Source: a virus
IMG/VR virus record: IMGVR_UViG_3300025308_000336
Location: 1 to 29,213 of that record
Strand: one strand, 5' to 3'
Length of the DNA: 29,213 nt
Below, in pieces: positions 23,436 to 29,213 of this stretch (positions are counted from its first letter, which is position 1; every line of letters begins with the position of its first letter). A model generated the notes under the pieces. The model did no database searches and was not told the origin of the DNA. It worked only from the letters and a program-made list of their open reading frames with translations. Made by a program: the position numbers and the translations under genes.

Positions 23436-23635
23436 GTTATTTTGACCTCAATCCCTTCAGTATCCTTCATGATCAAATCAATTACATATTGATTGACAAA
23501 CTTATTAGAATGAGAAGCTTTAACGCTCAATTTCATCCAAAGAGTTTTTGGAATTTTGAAATTAAGATTTTTAGAACTTCCCCCATGGTCGGGGGAATGT
23601 TCTCTTAAAATCTTCTTGGTTTTATTTCTGGGCAT
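23432..23635 (-). CDS. Small ribbon-helix-helix-like DNA-binding protein
   Basis: 67 residues. A basic N terminus is followed by LNFKIPKTLWMKLSVKAS and NKFVNQYVIDLIM, which fit the strand-helix-helix layout of Arc/CopG regulators. It may repress the early operon or serve as an accessory. It lies 4 bases after the recombination gene stop and overlaps rusA by four bases. Confidence 0.55.
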   Translation of the reverse strand: MPRNKTKKILREHSPDHGGSSKNLNFKIPKTLWMKLSVKASHSNKFVNQYVIDLIMKDTEGIEVKIT

Positions 23636-23639
23636 TTAC

Positions 23640-24713
23640 TTATTTACCTTTCTTAGTTTTGAGTAATTCAAATTGCTTTTTCGATTCAATTTGAATTTGC
23701 GTGATTTTGGAATTTGGAAATGTGCTAACTTCTGAATCATATTCAGAAATGAGATTGAGTAGTTCTTGTTCTGTTTTAGTTTTCCCAATTTTGTTGATTA
23801 GACCAGAAGTAAAAACATCCTGGTATTCAGCATCATCCTTCGATGGTTCATTATTTGACTTGGTTGTTTCCTCTACAACTTTAGCATCGGTAATAATTAA
23901 ATTATCCGCGTCGGTTGGAGATGTTCCTTTGGGATCTGTCGGGGCAGGTTTTTCTTGCGGGAAAATTGTATCAACGGATTCAATTCCATCCTCAATACTT
24001 CGTAAAGCCCCGGATAACATTACAAGTTTTTCAATATCCCAACCTTTTTGCAGACCAAAAGAATCTTCAATTCTTGGGATAGGGATTCCGATGGTTGTGG
24101 CTTTCTTTATGATCATCAAACGTGCTTTTTCAACCCCAAGAGATTTGATTTTCTCGACAACATTCTCTTTTGCTTTCGATAAAACTTTTGAAGTCAACCA
24201 TTTGGGAACTGCATTTAAGACAACATTTCTAATTGCTTTTGATGCACCGATTTGAAAGATTACATCCTTACCCCGATCTCCTTTATAAACATCACCGCCG
24301 TCTTTTTTCTTAGGAGATTGTTTATTCTGTTTGAACGGTCTCACGATATTGAAACCGGTTTCCAGGTCAACAAATGCACCGTGAAAAATATAAGAATCAT
24401 GTGTTTCCTCAATTTTAACATCAACTGCACAATTACCCCAATTACGAGCTATAGCTAAAGAAGCGCCGACGGTTGATCCTTCAATGATCTCACCTCCTTG
24501 TTTCCATGAATAATAAAATTCATCTCCGGCGATTGCTGCTTCTTCTTCGCAACGCGCTATTACATTACGAAGATTTCGTGGTTTAATTACTTGTACTGCG
24601 GTACTATAAGCCGTTTTTGTCTGCAACATTCCATTCTGACTAATGCTGTCGGAATCTTGATGTTCGCGAATAGAAGATTCAATGACTTTATAATTTGTTT
24701 CTAAATCTGACAT
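23640..24713 (-). CDS. Putative recombination protein (possible single-strand annealing protein)
   Basis: 357 residues. The core (residues 35-190) has a YSTAVQVIKPRNLRNVIARC segment, then GGEIIEGSTVGASLAIARNW, a beta stretch with GAFVDLETGFN, and KDVIFQIGASKAIRNVVLNA. This pattern belongs to a phage family usually left unnamed, next to recombination nucleases; a RecT/Erf/Sak-like annealing role is inferred from its place between the Fe-S nuclease and RusA. Residues 265-310 form a Pro/Asp/Thr linker before a C-terminal helical domain. A 12-base repeat shared with the late control region lies 15 bases upstream of the start. Confidence 0.4.
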   Translation of the reverse strand: MSDLETNYKVIESSIREHQDSDSISQNGMLQTKTAYSTAVQVIKPRNLRNVIARCEEEAAIAGDEFYYSWKQGGEIIEGSTVGASLAIARNWGNCAVDVKIEETHDSYIFHGAFVDLETGFNIVRPFKQNKQSPKKKDGGDVYKGDRGKDVIFQIGASKAIRNVVLNAVPKWLTSKVLSKAKENVVEKIKSLGVEKARLMIIKKATTIGIPIPRIEDSFGLQKGWDIEKLVMLSGALRSIEDGIESVDTIFPQEKPAPTDPKGTSPTDADNLIITDAKVVEETTKSNNEPSKDDAEYQDVFTSGLINKIGKTKTEQELLNLISEYDSEVSTFPNSKITQIQIESKKQFELLKTKKGK

Positions 24714-25142
24714 TCTATAACCCTTATTATTAAATAATTATCTGTAAAAATTGTTACTTGAAATCGAAAATCGCTTTGTTTTAATTATTTACTTTTCTGT
24801 CATAACGATTCTTTCCTTTATTGGTAGTTAGTGTATTTTGTTTCTGCTCCACTCATTTCAATTATTAAATTATTACAGCAAACAAGAATATGTTTAACAT
24901 GAATTTTCATATCCGTTATCATTAATGAGATAATGAAATAAATGTTTACAGTTTCTACAATCTGCCATTGTGATTATCAATTGAATAAGGTGAAAAAAGT
25001 ATTTTGAGAATTAGAAGAAAAACCATCCAAAGGACCTTCCCTAGTAAGAAATTATTTTTAAGCATCCTTTCAACGGAATAGTTAGTCGTACAAACCTCAA
25101 CATTGACAAGTATATCAGTAACAAATTGTCTTTTAACAAATA
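24714..25142. other. Gap inside the early operon
   Basis: 429 bases between the annealing-type gene and the Fe-S nuclease gene. It holds TATTAAATAATT at 24728-24739, several AT-rich inverted repeats (TTATC/GATAA near 24920) and one weak open frame on the minus strand, 24955-25146, listed separately. Nothing else is seen. Such a gap is unusual in this otherwise tightly packed operon. Confidence 0.5.
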
Positions 25143-25146
25143 TCAT
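24955..25146 (-). CDS. Possible small membrane protein (uncertain)
   Basis: 63 residues. Its start overlaps the nuclease stop as ATGA, which supports translation. Residues 38-54 (VLWMVFLLILKILFSPY) could cross a membrane. The sequence is otherwise unremarkable, with no family resemblance. It could be a chance reading frame. Confidence 0.3.
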   Translation of the reverse strand: MIFVKRQFVTDILVNVEVCTTNYSVERMLKNNFLLGKVLWMVFLLILKILFSPYSIDNHNGRL

Positions 25147-25907
25147 TTGACTTTTCCTCGATATTTTTTTTCACATTCATTCCAAAAAGAACAATATTTT
25201 TTATTGCACAAGAACGAATTGCGATTTGGATAAAAAACCCCTTTCTTTATTGCATCCGAAACAACGATAAAAGTATTCAGAAATTCTTTTTCGTCTACTT
25301 CAACGGGGAGATGACGGATTGAAGTATTAGTATCTGCACTCTTTGCACTTAAAAGGTCTATGCGCTGTGAGTATATTTTCAATTTGATAGAGTTGGCCAA
25401 GAATTTGTATCCCGATAACTGTCTTTTGTAACTGCCGGGAATTATCTTAAATCGTTTTCGGGTAGTCTTATGATCAATGAGTATATCATCCTCATCAATG
25501 AGATCAAGAGTTCCATTCAATAAATAAGGCATATTCTGAAAATTGATCGAGATTTTTTGTTCTACAACGAGAGGTTGGATTCTTGGAGCAATATCTTTTT
25601 GATACTTCGTTAAAAGTTCTATCCCGGAATCTTTTACAAAAGGGAGGGGTTCATCTTCCCGGAAAGATTCTAAATTACGTGTTTCAGCATCGTAATTGTC
25701 TGAAAACTCGGAAGTGATTTCATCTATACTTAAATCTTTTTTAGAAAAAATTTTTTCAGCATAATTTTTCTTTAATGCGGCATGGATCGAAGTACCAAAC
25801 GCAAGAGCGATTCTTCCTGGAGTTTGGATTTTATCGATGTACTGAAAACTGAACTTAGCGGAACAATCAAGGAAACTGTTTATGGAACTTACTCTGATCG
25901 ATTCCAT
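25143..25907 (-). CDS. PD-(D/E)XK nuclease with Fe-S cysteines (Cas4/AddB-like, RecB-type)
   Basis: 254 residues. RecB-type motifs: C15 in SSINSFLDC, FGTSIHAAL with H42, E116, GTLDLID with D135, LIDHKTT with D145 and K147, and QLSGYKF. C234, C239 and C245 near the C terminus with C15 give the 1+3 cysteine arrangement of the 4Fe-4S cluster in Cas4 and AddB nucleases. It probably resects double-strand ends for the neighbouring annealing-type protein. There is no cas gene nearby, so a phage recombination exonuclease is preferred over CRISPR. Start overlaps the upstream stop (TAATG). Confidence 0.85.
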   Translation of the reverse strand: MESIRVSSINSFLDCSAKFSFQYIDKIQTPGRIALAFGTSIHAALKKNYAEKIFSKKDLSIDEITSEFSDNYDAETRNLESFREDEPLPFVKDSGIELLTKYQKDIAPRIQPLVVEQKISINFQNMPYLLNGTLDLIDEDDILIDHKTTRKRFKIIPGSYKRQLSGYKFLANSIKLKIYSQRIDLLSAKSADTNTSIRHLPVEVDEKEFLNTFIVVSDAIKKGVFYPNRNSFLCNKKYCSFWNECEKKYRGKVK

Positions 25908-26569
25908 TATTTAGCTCTCAAAGAATCTTCAGAATAAAATTCAATTCCAGGAATTGGGCTGACATCATCAGCTTTTGACGATTTTCTAACTGCGTTAATT
26001 GCAACTTCATCGAGGCTAAACAATTCTCTTGGTACTAGAGTAATGTTTATTACTCTCCATTTTTTCAATGTTGTTGTAGTGATGTATGCAGTTTGCTGTG
26101 ACAGTTTATGTTCGGGAATAATCGTTTCGACAATTATAGCCGGTTCATCCTTTCCCGAATCGATTGCTTTGTTCAAAGCATCTTCTTCAAGTCTGGCTAT
26201 TTCTGCGCGTCTTAAATCATCCGATTTCTTCTTCTCTGCAGCATTGTAATTAAGTATTTCTCTATTAAGCCGGACCAATTCGGCATGAATGGGGGTTTGA
26301 AGCAATAGATTCTTAAAGTAGATGTTAGCTTCTTTGACTAAGCCATTCAACGGCTCCGTAATCAGTTTTCTAGTTTTTTCGGTTTCTTTCTCAATTAATT
26401 TGTACTGAGAAATAGATAATGCAGCTTCATTCAAAGATTTCTGATCAGTTACTACGATTTGAGAAGTATCTGCAATACTCTCAATTTTTATTATCAATTG
26501 TAAAAGAGAATTTCTTTCATTTAATTTCAAAAATGAAAAACTTACCGGTAAATTATTTGTTTCTATCAT
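25907..26569 (-). CDS. Coiled-coil early phage protein of unknown role
   Basis: 220 residues. A long helix (residues about 20-130) includes KETEKTRKLITEPLNGLVKE and KKKSDDLRRAEIARLEEDAL, and a C-terminal domain reads KKWRVINITLVPRELFSLDE then AVRKSSKADD and IPGIEFYSED. This W-x-V..VPxE(L/Y)...IPGxEFY layout is common in uncharacterised phage early proteins located near recombination nucleases. It may scaffold or regulate recombination. It overlaps neighbours at both ends (ATGA and TAATG). Confidence 0.6.
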   Translation of the reverse strand: MIETNNLPVSFSFLKLNERNSLLQLIIKIESIADTSQIVVTDQKSLNEAALSISQYKLIEKETEKTRKLITEPLNGLVKEANIYFKNLLLQTPIHAELVRLNREILNYNAAEKKKSDDLRRAEIARLEEDALNKAIDSGKDEPAIIVETIIPEHKLSQQTAYITTTTLKKWRVINITLVPRELFSLDEVAINAVRKSSKADDVSPIPGIEFYSEDSLRAK

Positions 26570-26805
26570 CGTGCCTTTAAGTGATTATTTAAGTCATTAT
26601 TTAATTCATTATTTATTTGATCCATCGTATATGAATTATTATTGACGTAAGAATGGAGAGATGAGGCAAGGATTTTAACAGGAAATTCATTAGCGATACC
26701 AACGAATAAGCGCAAATAACCCTTATTAATTAAAAAATTAACCTTATCCATAGAACAACCTAATTCTTTGGCAACTTCTCTTTTCGATAAAATTAATTTT
26801 CCCAA
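26566..26805 (-). CDS. Excisionase/MerR-like small HTH protein, first early gene
   Basis: 79 residues from a TTG start at 26805; the codon before it is an in-frame TAG, so no earlier start exists. AAGGA lies about ten bases upstream. LSKREVAKELGCSMDKVNFL followed by INKGYLRLF is the winged-helix pattern of excisionase-type proteins. As the first gene after the leftward promoter it could be the Xis or the Cro-like early regulator. The C terminus is Asn-rich. An ATG at codon 20 would cut the HTH in two. Confidence 0.6.
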   Translation of the reverse strand: MGKLILSKREVAKELGCSMDKVNFLINKGYLRLFVGIANEFPVKILASSLHSYVNNNSYTMDQINNELNNDLNNHLKAR

Positions 26806-26850
26806 CTAAAAATAATCCTTGACTTTTATTAAAAAAAAGGTTAAATATCA

Positions 26851-26877
26851 TACGGAACTAAAAAAATTAGTATCGTA
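26851..26877. promoter_or_regulatory. Second near-palindrome in the early control region
   Basis: TACG..ACTAA at 26851-26861 is mirrored by TTAGT..CGTA at 26867-26877 around an A-run. It lies just downstream of the leftward promoter and could be a second operator or a 5' UTR hairpin of the early message. Confidence 0.4.
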
Positions 26878-26880
26878 AAA

Positions 26881-26912
26881 CAAATATAATCAATTGGTTA
26901 TATTCGTGTCAA
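26881..26912 (-). promoter_or_regulatory. Leftward early promoter with overlapping 20-base palindromic operator
   Basis: Minus strand: TTGACA (26912-26907), 18 bases, then TATATT (26888-26883), continuing as TATATTTG, which fits both sigma70 and the Bacteroidota TAnnTTTG pattern. The palindrome at 26884-26903 (ATATAA on one side, TTATAT on the other, CAATTG in the centre, one mismatched pair) covers the -10/-7 element, where bound repressor would block transcription. A TATAAT on the plus strand at 26914-26919 may serve the repressor gene. Confidence 0.6.
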
Positions 26913-26979
26913 GTATAATTATATTTTACTGATTATTTTTTTATGACAAAACACTCAGAAATAGAAAAATGGAGTAAAT

Positions 26980-27561
26980 ATGGAAACGATTGGAGACAGA
27001 TTAAGAGAATTTGGTCAAACCAATTTTAGTAATTTGTCGGAATTTGGTCGTGCACTAAAAATGTCGCAACCCGCCATTTCATTATATTTAAATAATAAAA
27101 GGGAGCCGGGATCGGGGATATTGCTGAGATTAGAGCATCTAGGGTGTTCGATCGATTGGCTCTTGACAGGTAAAAAAAGGATTGTGAATATAGTTAATTC
27201 CTATCCGGTGAGGAAAAATCTTATTATGGAAAATGATGATCAACTTGAAGAAGTGCTATTCCCTTACCATAAGAGGGAAAATATGTACTGCTTATATGTG
27301 AATGAGAATGATGTAATTCTATCAACTAAAAAGCAACTATATACGGTGCTTTTAATTGATAAGGAGAGAGAATTAAAGGAAAATTGTGAGGTCGTAATTC
27401 GCGACAAAAATGGGAATGAATATTATAAAAAAATTCATGCACATGATTCTAATAAAAAAGTATTTATGCCGGTAACTGTTTCTGGAAATCCCCTTGTTTT
27501 AGAAACTTCGGAAATCGAAGTTTTACATCGGGTGGTTAGCAAATACACAAAAATGGACTAA
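26980..27561 (+). CDS. CI-like phage repressor, S24-like C-terminal domain without the catalytic serine
   Basis: 193 residues. Residues 1-65 form an HTH (LSEFGRALKMSQPAISLYLN) ending in LGCSIDWLLTG. Residues about 100-193 follow the S24/LexA C-terminal layout (YCLYV, LLIDKERELKENCEVVIR, YYKKI, PLVLETSEIEVLHRVVSKY). The G-D-S-M nucleophile segment is missing, replaced by NENDV, so self-cleavage is not expected. GGAG lies before the ATG. Divergent from the early operon, across palindromic operators: the expected lysogeny repressor. Confidence 0.75.
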   Translation: METIGDRLREFGQTNFSNLSEFGRALKMSQPAISLYLNNKREPGSGILLRLEHLGCSIDWLLTGKKRIVNIVNSYPVRKNLIMENDDQLEEVLFPYHKRENMYCLYVNENDVILSTKKQLYTVLLIDKERELKENCEVVIRDKNGNEYYKKIHAHDSNKKVFMPVTVSGNPLVLETSEIEVLHRVVSKYTKMD

Positions 27562-27715
27562 ATAAGGGAAGGGAATTATCATGGTTTTGATAAAGGTCAT
27601 TTTTTGATGTTATTTGTAATCGTAAGCATGAATAGTAAAAATTGTAAAGAATATTAAAGGAGTTTAAAAAAGGGTGGGATCCCTTGTAAAGTTTATAAAC
27701 AATGGAATAAAATAA

Positions 27716-27973
27716 ATGAATGAATATCCCGAAATAGGGGAACGTATAAAATCTTTTGCTTTGGAGAATTTTGGTTCTTTAAGTGAGTTTTGTTCGAAAA
27801 TGGAAATATCGTTACAAACCATTTACCCTTATATCAATGGGAAATCTTTACCAGGGACAAAATTGTTGATAAAGCTGCAAAACCTTGGTTGTTCTATCGA
27901 TTGGCTTCTTTCCGGATTGGAATCAAAAGAAAAAATCAAAGTAGAAGCAATTAAAAAAATAATGGAGGAATAG
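27716..27973 (+). CDS. Second HTH regulator, paralogue of the repressor N-terminal domain
   Basis: 85 residues. The whole HTH aligns with repressor residues 3-63: IGERIKSFALENFGSLSEFC against IGDRLREFGQTNFSNLSEFG, and LGCSIDWLLSG against LGCSIDWLLTG. It has no C-terminal multimerisation domain, only a short basic helix. It probably arose by tandem duplication. It might compete for the repressor operators or act as a Cro-type factor. A GGGATCCC palindrome lies in the 154-base gap before it. Confidence 0.7.
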   Translation: MNEYPEIGERIKSFALENFGSLSEFCSKMEISLQTIYPYINGKSLPGTKLLIKLQNLGCSIDWLLSGLESKEKIKVEAIKKIMEE

Positions 27974-28105
27974 ATGGAAATATTACTTGTCTTAGTTGGG
28001 AGCTCAGTTTTTGTCATGATGTTACTAGAACCAGTCTTACAAATGCATTTGGGAGCCTCTGAATTTAAGAGGGAATTATCAATCCTTAATGACGAATTGA
28101 GGTGA
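27974..28105 (+). CDS. 43-residue membrane peptide
   Basis: MEILLVLVGSSVFVMMLLEP then a charged tail ending LNDELR. Its ATG directly follows the TAG of the HTH gene, and GGAGG five bases upstream is one of the best ribosome binding sites in the window, so translation is likely. A single membrane helix covers residues 2-20. It lies between a regulator and the integrase with close spacing on both sides, suggesting one operon. The function is unknown; superinfection exclusion is a guess only. Confidence 0.5.
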   Translation: MEILLVLVGSSVFVMMLLEPVLQMHLGASEFKRELSILNDELR

Positions 28106-28109
28106 ATTC

Positions 28110-29213
28110 ATGGCTCAAATAATCTCTCGTAATAATAAACTTTATCTTCGGTATTATGATAAAATAACCGGCAAAAAAAAAGATAAAGCTTTAGGTTTAT
28201 CAAATAATCGGGATGGTTTGCGATTAGCAAAAGAACAAAAAAAGCTTTTTGAAGCCAATTTATTAGAGAAATATTATTCATTAAATACGATTATTAAGAA
28301 TCGACTGAGTATTGATGAAGCTGCAGAAATATTTCATGAAGTGAAAAAACATGCTGCAGGTACTATGGAAGTAATGAAATTGGCAATCGGTCATTTGAAA
28401 GAGGCAACCGGTAAAAAATATGTAGCTGACCTGGACCGGATGGATTTTAGGAAATTCAGCGTTTATTTATCAAAATATATCAGCAAAGATAAGGTAAATA
28501 AAAAGACAGAAGTTGTCACACAAGGGAAACTGTTATCGGCTAATACAAAGTCTATTTATTCCAGATCACTCCGGAACTTCTTTGGATGGCTTAAAAGCGA
28601 AAAGTATGTTAAAGAGAATCATGTGATACTGGAAAAAGGGGAAACAAAGCAGATAGAAATTATTCCCGATATTGCTTTTTCAGAAATAAAATCTTATCTT
28701 TGGAACCTTAATAAAAACGGCTATTATTTCGTGCGATTGCTCGAATTGACCGGGCTTAGAAAGTCTTCCGCTTTGTCACTGAGGTGGGAGCAAATTGATT
28801 TTGAAAAGAAAGTTCTTTTAATCGATAACATTAAAAAGAACAGGCAATTTATCTTTCCTCTAACGGAGGAAATTATTTTGTTGCTTACTGAAATTGGAAT
28901 TCAAAGCTTCGGTAAAATTTTTACTTATACTTCGGATGGTTTACATTTTTGGTATCGAGCACAAGAAAAATTAAATATAAAAAAACCATATGGACTTCAT
29001 CAAATTAGAAAAACCTTTATTTCTAATTTAGTAAATGATGGAGTTCTACTGTCTGATGTAGCGACATTAGCAGATCATCGAAGCATACAAACGACTCAAC
29101 AATATTATGTTAAGTCGAACATTGAAAGATTGAGATTATTGTTGGACGGGAAAAAACCTTCCCCCCAACCTTCCCCCCAAATGGTACGCAACGAGGTACA
29201 ATCTGGGATATAG
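28110..29213 (+). CDS. Phage integrase, tyrosine recombinase
   Basis: 367 residues. An N-terminal arm-binding-like region (residues 1-60) and core-binding domain (65-170) precede the catalytic domain with R217 (ELTGLRKSSALSLRW), probable K243, H297 and R300 (LHQIRKTF), H323 (ADHRSIQTT) and the tyrosine at 332/333 (QQYYVK). All catalytic residues appear intact. It drives site-specific integration, with the excisionase-like protein for excision. GAGGTGA precedes the start. The last 18 residues (PSPQPSPQMVRNEVQSGI) are low-complexity and come from a tandem ACCTTCCCCCC repeat, unlike normal integrase ends. Confidence 0.92.
   Translation: MAQIISRNNKLYLRYYDKITGKKKDKALGLSNNRDGLRLAKEQKKLFEANLLEKYYSLNTIIKNRLSIDEAAEIFHEVKKHAAGTMEVMKLAIGHLKEATGKKYVADLDRMDFRKFSVYLSKYISKDKVNKKTEVVTQGKLLSANTKSIYSRSLRNFFGWLKSEKYVKENHVILEKGETKQIEIIPDIAFSEIKSYLWNLNKNGYYFVRLLELTGLRKSSALSLRWEQIDFEKKVLLIDNIKKNRQFIFPLTEEIILLLTEIGIQSFGKIFTYTSDGLHFWYRAQEKLNIKKPYGLHQIRKTFISNLVNDGVLLSDVATLADHRSIQTTQQYYVKSNIERLRLLLDGKKPSPQPSPQMVRNEVQSGI

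Noticed and set aside
1-29213. tRNA or rRNA genes
   Set aside because: No cloverleaf with TTCRA loop and no rRNA-like segment was found by eye on either strand.

Overview
The window reads as most of a temperate, probably long-tailed non-contractile (siphovirus-like) prophage. It is AT-rich. The likely host is in the Bacteroidota/Ignavibacteria/Chlorobi group. That is inference: two promoter candidates carry the Bacteroidota-type element TAnnTTTG or a one-base variant, and the proteins feel like that group. No host gene is visible. The right edge is the last base of the integrase stop codon and the left edge is the last base of a tail gene stop codon, so neither prophage junction can be seen.

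Layout. 1-8058, leftward: tail genes (hub-like protein, tape measure, a tail-assembly chaperone pair joined by a -1 frameshift, fibre-type proteins, putative tail tube). 8086-9586, leftward: lysis genes (small membrane proteins, M15 peptidase endolysin, spanin-like pair). 9601-13246, leftward: head genes (Mu-type completion proteins, cement protein, gp35-like protein, major capsid protein, Mu gpI-type protease). 13367-16241, rightward: packaging genes (small and large terminase, DUF935 portal), fired away from the head operon by a 120-bp divergent control region. 16242-16543: non-coding, with a possible pseudoknot. 16544-17542, leftward: three small unknown proteins, two sharing a C-terminal tail. 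17543-18811: about 1.27 kb with no convincing gene but a dense set of long stem-loops. 18812-26805, leftward: early operon for replication and recombination (DnaB, replication initiator-like protein, DnaQ-type exonuclease, RusA, ribbon-helix-helix protein, possible annealing protein, Fe-S PD-(D/E)XK nuclease, excisionase-like first gene). 26806-26979: early control region with promoter and palindromic operator. 26980-29213, rightward: CI-like repressor, a second HTH paralogue, a 43-residue membrane peptide and a tyrosine integrase.

How it fits together. The repressor probably binds palindromes over the leftward early promoter. When it is lifted, the early operon supplies replication and recombination. 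The divergent region at 13.25-13.37 kb then drives packaging genes one way and head, lysis and tail genes the other. A 12-base AT-rich sequence occurs on both sides of that region and again upstream of the recombination gene at 24713.

Most unusual content: the stem-loops at 17.8-18.7 kb. One stem is 28 bp with no mismatch. Ten G-U wobble pairs counted by eye work only if the plus strand is the RNA, against one the other way. Four apical loops contain GATTA, three of them as GCGATTAGC, and the same 9-mer lies in the integrase gene. I read this as a candidate large structured non-coding RNA of unknown class. No reverse transcriptase, tRNA or CRISPR array accompanies it.
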